Below the pieces are notes generated by a model. It saw only the letters and a program-made list of their open reading frames with translations, was not told the origin of the DNA and did no database searches. From Parafrankia irregularis (lineage in GTDB: Bacteria; Actinomycetota; Actinomycetes; Frankiales; Frankiaceae): a DNA stretch of 64,000 nucleotides. The DNA lies in NCBI RefSeq assembly GCF_001536285.1, contig NZ_FAOZ01000003.1:465503-529502 (forward strand). The letters run 5' to 3'. The position numbers and the translations under genes are program-made. Positions 43,822 to 52,401 of the stretch are shown piece after piece (position 1 is the first letter of the stretch; the number at the start of each line of letters is the position of its first letter).

Positions 43822-45188
43822 ACGGCGAACCGCTCGTGGATGACCGGCTGGGGCTGTTGACGGGAGTGGTCGACCAGCCACCCCCTCCTGGCATGCCGTC
43901 GGGCTGGCTGGGACGCAGCGCACGGGTTGCGCGCGCCGACCGGTTCGCCTGGTGGCGCGCGGACGGGTTCGGCTTCGGGGCGACTCTCGGCGATCCACGG
44001 CGGGCGCGGGCGGCGGCGATCGGTGAGGCGGTGGAGCGCTACTGCGGCAACGCGGTGCCCACCGACCTGCCGGCAGCGAGCTGGGACGCGCTGACCGCGC
44101 GGGGTGTTCAGGCGGTCGACCCGAACGACCTGGCGTTGTACTCGGACCGGCAGTACTCGACACATGGATTCCCGTTCGTCCCGTTCACCCGGGAGCTGGA
44201 GGTCGCCTGGGTGCCCGGTACCGACCTGGCCGCCGGTGGGCCGGTCCTCGTCCCGGCGTCGTTGGTCTATCTGGACTATTTCCACGGCCCGCACCGCGGC
44301 GAGCCGCCGACGCACGCGCTGATGTACTCCGGGATCGCCGCGGGGACGAGCCGGGGCGCGGCGGAGACGGCCGCGTTGGAGGAGCTGTTCGAGCGGGACG
44401 CGACGACGATCTGGTGGGCGTCCGGAGCCCCGGCCCGCACGGTCCTCGACGACGGCCGGGTGACCGGCCAGCTGGGCCGCCCCGACCCGAACCATCCGCT
44501 GACCGTGCGGCTGTTGGCGGTGCCCTCCGAGTTCGGCGTTCCGGTCCTTGCCGCGTTCCTCGCCGACGAGGCGGCGGGCGTCGTCGCGTTCGGCAGCGCC
44601 TGCCGCGCGGACCCGTCGACCGCAGCGGTCAAGGCGTTGGTCGAGGCACTGCAGCTGCTGGCCCTGACCCGTCAGCTCGCCACCCCCGACAGCGACGTGT
44701 GGCGCGCGGTCGCCGCCGGTGACATCGAGGACCACGTCTTCCTGCCGTTTCGCGTCGACCGCCGCTATGGCGCCTCGGTGAGTGAGGACTATCGGGAGCT
44801 GGTGGATCTGCCGGCCGTGGCCCAGCTCTATCTCGATCCCGACGTCCAACGCCGCGCCCTGGGCCGGCTGTGTCCGGACGAGGCCGTCCGTCTCGACGAC
44901 CTGCCCCGAGCTGACGGCTCATCCCTCGACGGCACGCGCGCCGCCTACCTGGAGCGCCTGCACGGGCGTGGGCTACGGGCGGTGTCGGTCGATCTGACCA
45001 CCCCCGACGTGGCCCGCACCGGGCTGCACGTGGTCCGCGTCGTGGTGCCCGGGCTGGTCGGGAACGGTCCACCGGCCTACCCGCTGCGCGGCGGCCGGCG
45101 ACTCTACGACGTTCCGGCCGCGCTGGGCTGGAGCAGCCGTCGGCTGACCGAGGACGACCTCGTCCGCCACCCCCTGCCGCTCGCCTGA
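43818..45188 (+). CDS. YcaO-domain peptide cyclodehydratase, copy 1
   Basis: A 456-residue YcaO enzyme. ATP/Mg-binding residues are readable: Glu 70, Glu 73 and Arg 74 in GEAVERYCGN; Glu 188-Arg 193 in EELFERDATT; and Glu 276 and Gln 279 in LVEALQ. DLTTPDVARTGLHVVRVVVPGL is the family's C-terminal signature. The end is HPLPLA, a degenerate form of the PxPxP tail of azoline-forming enzymes. YcaOs activate peptide amides by phosphorylation, giving azolines, thioamides or amidines. No TfuA is present, so oxazoline formation at Ser/Thr is favoured. It overlaps the hydrolase gene. Confidence 0.9.
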   Translation: MNGEPLVDDRLGLLTGVVDQPPPPGMPSGWLGRSARVARADRFAWWRADGFGFGATLGDPRRARAAAIGEAVERYCGNAVPTDLPAASWDALTARGVQAVDPNDLALYSDRQYSTHGFPFVPFTRELEVAWVPGTDLAAGGPVLVPASLVYLDYFHGPHRGEPPTHALMYSGIAAGTSRGAAETAALEELFERDATTIWWASGAPARTVLDDGRVTGQLGRPDPNHPLTVRLLAVPSEFGVPVLAAFLADEAAGVVAFGSACRADPSTAAVKALVEALQLLALTRQLATPDSDVWRAVAAGDIEDHVFLPFRVDRRYGASVSEDYRELVDLPAVAQLYLDPDVQRRALGRLCPDEAVRLDDLPRADGSSLDGTRAAYLERLHGRGLRAVSVDLTTPDVARTGLHVVRVVVPGLVGNGPPAYPLRGGRRLYDVPAALGWSSRRLTEDDLVRHPLPLA

Positions 45189-45229
45189 ACGCGCGGTTCC
45201 TTCTCGGTGACGAAGGAGGCTGACCTCTC

Positions 45230-46618
45230 ATGAATCTCACGACAACCGACCTGATCCCCGAGCCGCCCGCCGCGGACCTGCCGTACCCGTCGCTGTACGA
45301 CGAGCGGACGGGGGTCGTGCGTCGGCTGGCACCCCGCCGGATCCCACCCTGGTTCCCGCCGTCGTTCAGCCTGACCCACGCCTGGCTGTGCGACACGACC
45401 TGGTTCGGGCCGTGGCCGGCGGACGCCACCGGGGCCGGCTACGCCTTCGCGGATCCACGGCGCGCCCTCGCCGCGGCGTTGGGCGAGGCCGCTGAACGGT
45501 ACTGCGGCAACCTCGTCCCGGCGGGGCTGACCACCGCCAGTTACCGGGATCTCGCCGACGCCGGCGTCGAGGCGATCGACCCGGACCAGCTCGCTCTGTA
45601 CTCACCTGCTCAGTACGCGACGCCGGGATTCCCCCTGGTCCCGATGAGCCGGGACCTCGAACAGCAGTGGGCGGCCGGCCGGGACCTGCGCACCGGCATC
45701 GCCGTCCTCGTGCCGGCGTCGCTCGTCTGGGTGTCCTGGAACGCTCCCGCCGCCGCCCATCCGGTGCCCCGGACGAACCCGATCATCCAGGCCGGTCTCG
45801 CCGCCGGCCCGGACCGCGCGAGCGCCGAGGGGGGCGCGCTGCTGGAAGTCGTCGAACGTGACGCGATGACCATGTCCTGGTTCGGCGGGCGGGGCCTTCG
45901 CGAAGCGGTGCCGCCGGGCTGGCTGCGGGACTTCTGCCGCGGGCCGCAGGGCGCGCTGGACGTCCGGTTCCTCGCCTTCGACGACGAGTTCGGCGTGCCG
46001 GTCGTCGGGGCGCTGGTCACCGACGACCGGACCGGCTACCTGACGTTGGGCATGGGGGTGCATCCGGACCCGGTGGACGCGGCGCTGAAAGCGTGCGGGG
46101 AGGCGCTGCAGCTGCAGTTGTTCGTCGCCGACTACGACGACCCCGACGGGCCCTACGCCCAGGTCGCGGCCAGCCCGACCAGCCCGCTGCGGCCCTGGCG
46201 GTCTGATCGGGCCTACCTCCGCTCCTACCGCGACGACCTGTCCGACGTCGTGGACTACGGCTGCCACCTCCAGCTCTACCTCGACCCGGCCGCGCGGGAG
46301 CGGTTCCGCCGGACCGTTGCGGACACCATCGTCGGATCCGTCGAGCTGACGGATCTCGGCTCCGCTCCGGCGCACGCACCCGGACCGGCAGCGGCCGACC
46401 TGGTCGACCGGCTCGCCGGAGCCGGTCACCGGGCGGTCGCGGTCGACGTGACCACGCCGGACGTACGCCGCGCCGGTCTGCACGTCACGCGGGTCGTCGT
46501 CCCCGGCCTGTACAGCAACACCGCGGTCGGACTGCCGTTCCTCGGCGGACACCGACTGCCCGCGGCGCGCACCGCACCGCGCACCGCGGTCCTGCCGTCG
46601 ATACCGCTGCCGCACTGA
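45230..46618 (+). CDS. YcaO-domain peptide cyclodehydratase, copy 2
   Basis: A 462-residue paralogue of the preceding protein, with AAGGAGG ten bases before the ATG. The same nucleotide-binding residues are kept: Glu 86, Glu 89 and Arg 90 in GEAAERYCGN; Glu 206-Arg 210 in EVVERDAMT; and Glu 291 and Gln 294 in GEALQ. Also kept are DPDQLALYSPAQY and DVTTPDVRRAGLHVTRVVVPGL. It ends in PSIPLPH, closer to a PxPxP tail. Both copies look catalytically complete, so they may modify different residues or act as a heterodimer. Confidence 0.9.
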   Translation: MNLTTTDLIPEPPAADLPYPSLYDERTGVVRRLAPRRIPPWFPPSFSLTHAWLCDTTWFGPWPADATGAGYAFADPRRALAAALGEAAERYCGNLVPAGLTTASYRDLADAGVEAIDPDQLALYSPAQYATPGFPLVPMSRDLEQQWAAGRDLRTGIAVLVPASLVWVSWNAPAAAHPVPRTNPIIQAGLAAGPDRASAEGGALLEVVERDAMTMSWFGGRGLREAVPPGWLRDFCRGPQGALDVRFLAFDDEFGVPVVGALVTDDRTGYLTLGMGVHPDPVDAALKACGEALQLQLFVADYDDPDGPYAQVAASPTSPLRPWRSDRAYLRSYRDDLSDVVDYGCHLQLYLDPAARERFRRTVADTIVGSVELTDLGSAPAHAPGPAAADLVDRLAGAGHRAVAVDVTTPDVRRAGLHVTRVVVPGLYSNTAVGLPFLGGHRLPAARTAPRTAVLPSIPLPH

Positions 46619-46654
46619 CCGACGCCGGCTCACGGGACCGCCTCGTGGGCCGAC

Positions 46655-47872
46655 GTGAAAGCAGCCCATGGGCCCTTCGCCGGTCGGGCGCTCCGCGCCG
46701 CACCGTTCCTCCTGGGGGAGATCCTGTCCACCGCATCCTCGACCGCACCACCGGTCACCCGACCGCCGCGAGCGTCCCGCCAGCCGCGACGGCGCACACC
46801 CCTGCCGCGCCTGCCGGCGTCCCGGTCACCGACCACCGGCCAGGGCCGGTTCCTGGTCCTTCTCGTGACACTCGTCGCCGCGACACCCGTCGTCCTCGCG
46901 CTCGCCGTGAGCCTCGGCGCGGTCCGCCTCCCCGTGGGTGAGGTGTGGTCGAGCGTGCTCGCACACACCGCGGCCGGCCTGGGTGGCAGCGAGCCGCGGA
47001 CCGGGGTCAACGACCAGATCATCTGGCAGGTCCGGGTCCCCCGGGTCCTGCTGGGGTTCGTCGTCGGCGCGGGTCTCGCGGTTGCCGGCGCGACCTTGCA
47101 GGCCGTCGTCCGCAACCCGCTCGCCGACCCCTACGTGCTGGGGGTCTCCTCCGGCGCGGGGCTGGCCGCCGTCGCCGCACTGACCCTCGGCGGCGCAGGC
47201 TGGCCGGCCCGGCTGGGTGTGTCGGGGGCAGCGTTCGCCGGCGGCCTGCTCACCCTCGGCGCGGTGCTGGTGCTCGGCCGGAACGGGGGCCGCGTCGACC
47301 CGGGCCGGCTGCTGCTGGCCGGCGTGGCGCTCGGCTACCTGTTGCAGGCGGCGACGAGCTACCTGCAACTGCGTGTCAGCAGCAACCAGCTGGCGCATCT
47401 GTTGTTCTGGCTGCTGGGGACGGTGTCGGGAGCGGACTGGCAGAAGCTCGGCCTGCCGGCCGCGGTCGTCGGTGTGTGCACCGGCTGGCTGGTTCTGCGC
47501 GGGCGGGCGCTCAACGCCCTGCTGCTCGGCGACGACCTCGCCGCGTCCGCGGGTGTCGCCGTCAGCAGGCTGCGCACCGAACTGCTCGTCGTCACCGCCC
47601 TGCTGACCGGCGCCGTCATCGCGGTCGCGGGAGGGGTGCAGTTCGTGGGCCTCGTCGCTCCGCACTGCGTACGGCTGATCGTCGGCGCCGACCACCGGCG
47701 GCTGTTGCCCCTGTCCGCCCTGCTCGGGGGGAACTTCCTGGTCCTTGCCGACCTCGCCGCCCGGACGGTCAGCATGCCGCTGGAACTGCCCCTCACCGTC
47801 GTGACCGCCGTCGTCGGGGTTCCGTTCTTCCTGGTACTTCTGCGCCGCGGCACCCCGGCGGGTACGCCGTGA
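46655..47872 (+). CDS. FecCD-family metallophore/cobalamin ABC permease
   Basis: About 405 residues, with 9-10 predicted membrane helices from RFLVLLVTLVAATPVVLALAV onward. Family motifs include VNDQIIWQVRVPRVLLGFVVG, GATLQAVVRNPLADPYVLGVSSGAGLA and VGLVAPHCVRLIVGADHR. Works as a homodimer to import siderophores, haem, cobalamin or metal chelates. The N-terminal 60 residues before the first helix are Arg/Pro-rich and no good ribosome site precedes the GTG at 46655, so the true start may be internal. Overlaps the ATPase gene. Confidence 0.9.
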   Translation: MKAAHGPFAGRALRAAPFLLGEILSTASSTAPPVTRPPRASRQPRRRTPLPRLPASRSPTTGQGRFLVLLVTLVAATPVVLALAVSLGAVRLPVGEVWSSVLAHTAAGLGGSEPRTGVNDQIIWQVRVPRVLLGFVVGAGLAVAGATLQAVVRNPLADPYVLGVSSGAGLAAVAALTLGGAGWPARLGVSGAAFAGGLLTLGAVLVLGRNGGRVDPGRLLLAGVALGYLLQAATSYLQLRVSSNQLAHLLFWLLGTVSGADWQKLGLPAAVVGVCTGWLVLRGRALNALLLGDDLAASAGVAVSRLRTELLVVTALLTGAVIAVAGGVQFVGLVAPHCVRLIVGADHRRLLPLSALLGGNFLVLADLAARTVSMPLELPLTVVTAVVGVPFFLVLLRRGTPAGTP

Positions 47873-48750
47873 CCGGGCTGCGCCTCGACGCCGTCGAGGT
47901 TCACCTGGCCGGCGCGCCGATTGTGCGGGACCTGACGGTGGACTGCCCTGCGGGCACGTTCGTCGGCCTGCTCGGACCGAACGGAAGTGGCAAGTCCACC
48001 GCCCTGCGGACCGTCTACCACGCCCTGCGGCCCCGAGCCGGGGCCGTGCTCCTCGACGGTGTCGACCTGCACCGTGATCTCGGCCCGCGGGCCACCGCAC
48101 GGCAGGTGGCCGCGCTCACCCAGGACAACGCCGGGGAGGTCCACCTGCGGGTCCGCGACATTGTCGCCACCGGCCGCCTCCCGCACCAGAGCAGTTTCAG
48201 CCCGGCGTCCCAGAACGACCGGACGGTCGTCACCGACGCGCTGAGCGCCGTCGGCATGACCGGGCAGGCGGACCGGCCCTTCGCCGGCCTGTCCGGTGGT
48301 GAGAAACAGCGCGTCCTGCTCGCCCGCGCGCTCGCCCAGCAGCCGCGGGTGCTCGTTCTCGACGAGCCCACGAACCACCTTGACATCGGCGCGCGGCTCG
48401 ACCTGCTCGACCTGGTCCGTTCCCTCGGCATCACCGTCCTGGCCGCGTTGCACGACCTCGACCTCGCTGCCGCCTACTGCGACATCGTCCACGTCCTCGC
48501 CGACGGAGAACTCCTCGCGGCCGGTCCCCCCGCCGACGTCCTCACCCCCGAACTGCTCCGTCAGGTGTTCAAGGTCGCCGCCCACCGAACCATCCATCCC
48601 ATCACCGGCCGCCCCCACTTCGCCTTCGCCGCCCTCACCGCGCCCCCTGCACCCCGGCCGGCCGAGCCGGCCGACCACCCGTCGCCCGGCCCTGCCCCCG
48701 CCAGCGACACACCGCTGTCATCACCCCCGCGCCTCGAAGGAACCCCGTGA
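47869..48750 (+). CDS. FecE-type ABC ATPase
   Basis: A 293-residue ATPase with Walker A GPNGSGKST (residues 36-44), signature LSGGEKQRVLLARALAQQ, Walker B VLVLDEPTNHLD and H-loop ALHDLDLAAAY, which is the FecE/BtuD type. GTGA overlaps the permease stop. It powers import through the adjacent permease. The Pro-rich C-terminal tail (about 35 residues) is unusual. Confidence 0.93.
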   Translation: MTGLRLDAVEVHLAGAPIVRDLTVDCPAGTFVGLLGPNGSGKSTALRTVYHALRPRAGAVLLDGVDLHRDLGPRATARQVAALTQDNAGEVHLRVRDIVATGRLPHQSSFSPASQNDRTVVTDALSAVGMTGQADRPFAGLSGGEKQRVLLARALAQQPRVLVLDEPTNHLDIGARLDLLDLVRSLGITVLAALHDLDLAAAYCDIVHVLADGELLAAGPPADVLTPELLRQVFKVAAHRTIHPITGRPHFAFAALTAPPAPRPAEPADHPSPGPAPASDTPLSSPPRLEGTP

Positions 48751-49757
48751 ACGACCGCGCCTCTCGCCCGCACCGGCTGCGCCGCACCGCCCCTGCACTC
48801 GCCCTGGCGTTCCTGATGTCCGGCGCCCCGTTCGCCGCCTGTGGCGACTCCCCGGCCCCCGCAGCGGCCCCCTCCTCCGGCAGCCGGCAGGAAGGCTTCC
48901 CCGTCACCGTCACCAACTGCGGACGCACCCTGCACTTCGACCAGGCGCCGAGCCGGATCGTCTCGGGCTGGCCCACCAGCACCGACCTGCTCGCCGCACT
49001 CGGCCTCACCGACCGGGTCGTCGGCCAGTACAACACCGGCAACGGCACCGCCGGATCCACCTACGCCGAGGCCGTCGCCGACATCCCTGTGCTCAGCGAC
49101 GCCGCCCCGAGCCGCGAGCGGCTCCTCGCCGCCCGCCCCGACCTGATCTGGGCCGACGGCTCCTACCTGTTCGACGGCCAGCAGCTACCGACCATCGACG
49201 AGCTCGCCGCCCAGGGCACCCAGGTGATGATCCTCAGCGGTTTCTGCACCGACGACGCCACCCGCGCCCGGGTCGCCGACGTCAGGACCGACCTGGCCGC
49301 CCTCGGCCAGATCTTCGGCGTCGAGACCAGGGCACAGGAACTCACCGGCCAGATCGACACCCGCCTCGCCGCGGTGGCGGCGAAGGTGAACGCCACGCGA
49401 CCCGTCCCCATCGCGATGATCAGTAGCTTCGGTGGGGCGATCTACACCTACGAAGGCGTCTACAGCGACATCGCCACCCGCGCCGGCGCCATCAACATCT
49501 ACGCCGGGACCCTGCCCGCCGGGCAGTACTACGGCGAGCTGTCGAAGGAGAGCCTCCTCCAGAAGAACCCGGGCACCCTCGTCTATCTGCTCAGCGGCGC
49601 TGAGACCGAGACGGCGGCCCGTACGACGCTCACCGAGACCCTGTCCGCGGTGACCGCGGTCCGCACCGGCAGGGTCGTCTTCCTGCCGCAGTGGAACTCG
49701 ACCAACCTCGCCGGCGTCGACGGCGTCGAAACCCTCGCCGCCGCCCTGCATCCATGA
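48747..49757 (+). CDS. FecB/BtuF-type substrate-binding lipoprotein
   Basis: A 336-residue protein. A signal peptide with lipobox FAAC (Cys 32) anchors it outside the membrane. The helical-backbone binding fold is marked by PSRIVSGWPTSTDLLAALGL, SRERLLAARPDLIWADG and GRVVFLPQWNSTNLAG. No His-rich loop, so not a ZnuA-type free-zinc binder; a chelate or cofactor ligand is expected. GTG start overlapping the ATPase stop. Inference: it captures the metal-loaded product of the same operon. Confidence 0.9.
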   Translation: MNDRASRPHRLRRTAPALALAFLMSGAPFAACGDSPAPAAAPSSGSRQEGFPVTVTNCGRTLHFDQAPSRIVSGWPTSTDLLAALGLTDRVVGQYNTGNGTAGSTYAEAVADIPVLSDAAPSRERLLAARPDLIWADGSYLFDGQQLPTIDELAAQGTQVMILSGFCTDDATRARVADVRTDLAALGQIFGVETRAQELTGQIDTRLAAVAAKVNATRPVPIAMISSFGGAIYTYEGVYSDIATRAGAINIYAGTLPAGQYYGELSKESLLQKNPGTLVYLLSGAETETAARTTLTETLSAVTAVRTGRVVFLPQWNSTNLAGVDGVETLAAALHP

Positions 49758-51055
49758 CCATCACGCCTCCGGCCGACGCGGCCCCGCCGGACCACACCCC
49801 CACCGGCCAGGCAGCAGGGGGCTACCGGCTGTTCCTGACCGCCCGCGCGATCTCCTGGACCGGCTCCGCGATCAGCCTTGTCGCCCTGCCACTGCTGATC
49901 TACCAACGCAGCGGCAGCCCAGCGCTCACCGGGCTGCTCACCGCCCTCGAAGCGACCCCCTACCTCCTGCTCGGCCTGCCCGCCGGGGCCTGGGCCGACC
50001 GCCTCGACCCACGCCGCGTCCTCGGCCTGTCCGCGCTGGCCAGCTGCCTGCTGCTGGCCAGCATCCCGCTCGCCGACGCCGCCGGCCTGCTGACCACCAG
50101 TCACCTGCTGGTCGCGGCCGCCGGGAGCGCGACCGCGCTGACCTTCTCCGACGCTGCCGGGTTCCGCGCCCTGGCAGCCCTCGTTCCGCCCGGCCTCATG
50201 GGACAGGCCACCGGACGCCTCAGCGCCGTCAGCACCGTCATCGCCCTGCTCGGCCCCGCAACCGGTGGCCTGCTCGCGACCGCCCTCGGAGCAAGCACCG
50301 CAATAGCCGTCGACGCAGCCAGCTTCGCCGTGTCCGCCGTGCTCATGGCCCGCCTACCGCTACCGCTGACGCCGACGCCTGGCGTGCCGCCGGCGGGACG
50401 GTCGCTACCCGCGGAGATCGGCGAAGGACTGCGCTGGGTGTGGAACCACCGACTGGTCCGCACCCTCACCCTCCTCGGCGTCGGCAACAGTCTCACCGCC
50501 GGCTTCATCACCGGCCTGATCGTCGTCGTCGCCGTCCGCCACCTCGACCTGCCCAGCGACGACGGACGAATCGGCCTGCTCTACGCCGCCGCCGGCGCCG
50601 GTAGTCTCCTCGCCAGCCTTCTCCTCCCGCCCCTGCAACGGCATCTACCGGTGGGATGGATCACCCTCGGCGGACTCGCCGCCGGCCTGCTCTTCCTCGC
50701 CGGCTGGTCCGCGAGCCGCACCCTCACCCTCGGCGCGCTCACCCTGCTCGGCTGGCAGGCCACCAACACCCTCGTCAGCCTCAACGGCATCGTCATCCGC
50801 CAGACCGTCGCGCCTCTCGAACTCCAGGCCCGGGTCAACACCACCGCACGGATCATCGCCTGGGGCGGTCAACCCGCCGGCGCCCTGCTCGGCGGGCTGG
50901 TCACCGAGCACGCCGGACTCGGCCCCGCCCTCACCCTCGGCAGCAGCGGACTCGCCCTCTCCCTGCTCACGGGAGCATTCACCCGGCTGCGCCACCGCGA
51001 CCATCTCGGCGCGCTCACGCCCGCCGCCCCGCGGCCAACCCGAGCACCGGCCTGA
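49754..51055 (+). CDS. MFS exporter, EntS-like (MFS_3) family
   Basis: A 433-residue transporter with about 12 membrane helices. The segment LTGLLTALEATPYLLLGLPAGAWADRLDPRRV is characteristic of the family that includes the enterobactin exporter EntS. The ATG at 49754 overlaps the FecB stop (ATGA). An exporter in the same operon as an importer fits a secreted and recaptured chelator. Last gene of the operon; 118 bases separate it from the convergent P450. Confidence 0.85.
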   Translation: MTITPPADAAPPDHTPTGQAAGGYRLFLTARAISWTGSAISLVALPLLIYQRSGSPALTGLLTALEATPYLLLGLPAGAWADRLDPRRVLGLSALASCLLLASIPLADAAGLLTTSHLLVAAAGSATALTFSDAAGFRALAALVPPGLMGQATGRLSAVSTVIALLGPATGGLLATALGASTAIAVDAASFAVSAVLMARLPLPLTPTPGVPPAGRSLPAEIGEGLRWVWNHRLVRTLTLLGVGNSLTAGFITGLIVVVAVRHLDLPSDDGRIGLLYAAAGAGSLLASLLLPPLQRHLPVGWITLGGLAAGLLFLAGWSASRTLTLGALTLLGWQATNTLVSLNGIVIRQTVAPLELQARVNTTARIIAWGGQPAGALLGGLVTEHAGLGPALTLGSSGLALSLLTGAFTRLRHRDHLGALTPAAPRPTRAPA

Positions 51056-51173
51056 GTACACCGTCCGCACGCACGAACTGACCGGTCGAACCAGGTCGGC
51101 ACCGTTTCCGATATATCGCTGTTCCACTCACGGGCCGGCTTCAACCCCGGCTACTCCCAGTGGACCAGCGCGC

Positions 51174-52388
51174 TCACACGGCGATCGGAAGGTTCTTGTA
51201 GCCGCGCACGGTGCTGGTGTGCAGGCGCACGGCGCCGGCCCGGTCGACGTCCCAGCGCGGGAAGCGGCGCAGGGTCTCCTCCAGCGCGATCCGCCCTTCG
51301 AGGCGGGCGAGGGCGGCGCCGAGGCAGTAGTGCGCGCCGAGGCCGAAGGACAGATGCGCCTCGATACGCCGGCGGACGTCGAGCACGTCGGGGTTCGGGA
51401 ACGCGCGCTCGTCACGCCCGGCCGAGCCGGTGAGCAGCAGGACCTTGCTGCCCTCGGGGATGGTGACGCCGTGCAGGGTGACGTCGCGGGTGAGGCTGCG
51501 GCCCTGGCTCGGCGAGGGGGCCTCGTAGCGGAGCAGCTCCTCGACCGCGTTCGGGATCAGGCCCGGGTCGGCGACGAGCAGCTCCCGCTGGTCGGGGAAG
51601 TCGGCGAGGGCGAGGCCCGCCCAGCCGATCAGCCGCGCGACGGTCTCGGTACCGGCGGAGACGAGCAGCACGCCGAAGTTGGCCGCCTCCTGGTCGTCGA
51701 GCCGGCGGGTGGTGCCGTCGTCCTCGGTGAGCTCGGCCTGGACGAGGGCGCTGAACATGTCGTCGCGGGGGTGCGCGCGCCGTTCGGCGAGCTGGTCGAC
51801 GAGGTAGGTGTGCAGCTCGAACATCGCGTTGAGGGCGGTGTCGTTGATCATGCCGACGCCGGGCTCGATGTGGAACATCGTGTTGATGACGTCGAGGATC
51901 CGCGGCTGGTCGGTCGGTGACACGCCGAGCAGCGCCGAGATCACCCGCGACGGCAGCTGGGCGCCGAAGTCCGCGACGTAGTCGAACCCGGCACTGCCCA
52001 CATGCGGGTCGAGCAGGGTGCGGCACTCCTCGCGGATCTGCTCGTGCAGCGCCGAGATGCGCCGCGGGGTGAAGGCCCGGGAGAACAGCACCCGCAGCCG
52101 CGAGTGCTCCGGCGGGTCAATGAAGATCATCATCCGGGGCGCCTCACCGCCGGAGGAGAGCAGCTCCAGCGTCGTTCCCCGCGCCGAGCTGAACGTCCGC
52201 GGGTCACGCGACGCCGCGTCCACGTCGGCGTGCCGCGACAGCGCCCAGAAGTCGTACCGGTCGTTGCGGTACACCGGCGCCTCGTCGCGCATCCGCCGCC
52301 ACACCGCGTGCGGCTCGGCGTCGATGTCCGTGTCGTAGGGGTCGTAGTAGACGTCGGTGGCGGTGGACATGGTCTCCCCCTGCGTCAT
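51174..52388 (-). CDS. Cytochrome P450
   Basis: A 404-residue soluble bacterial P450. Heme-binding LSFGLGAHYCLGAALAR (Cys 355), I-helix LVSAGTETVAR and K-helix EELLRYEAP are intact. The start could be 52388 or 52370; each has an identical GGGGGAG site because a 15-base segment is duplicated. Oxidises a lipid or terpenoid-like substrate by context: it leads into hydratase and acyl-CoA dehydrogenase genes on the same strand. Confidence 0.93.
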   Translation of the reverse strand: MTQGETMSTATDVYYDPYDTDIDAEPHAVWRRMRDEAPVYRNDRYDFWALSRHADVDAASRDPRTFSSARGTTLELLSSGGEAPRMMIFIDPPEHSRLRVLFSRAFTPRRISALHEQIREECRTLLDPHVGSAGFDYVADFGAQLPSRVISALLGVSPTDQPRILDVINTMFHIEPGVGMINDTALNAMFELHTYLVDQLAERRAHPRDDMFSALVQAELTEDDGTTRRLDDQEAANFGVLLVSAGTETVARLIGWAGLALADFPDQRELLVADPGLIPNAVEELLRYEAPSPSQGRSLTRDVTLHGVTIPEGSKVLLLTGSAGRDERAFPNPDVLDVRRRIEAHLSFGLGAHYCLGAALARLEGRIALEETLRRFPRWDVDRAGAVRLHTSTVRGYKNLPIAV

Positions 52389-52400
52389 GGTCTCCCCCTG
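52368..52400 (-). repeat. Duplicated ribosome site and start codon of the P450 gene
   Basis: The plus-strand 15-mer CATGGTCTCCCCCTG occurs at 52368-52382 and again at 52386-52400. On the gene strand each copy supplies CAGGGGGAGACC followed by ATG, 18 bases apart and in frame. Confidence 0.9.
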
Positions 52401-52401
52401 C

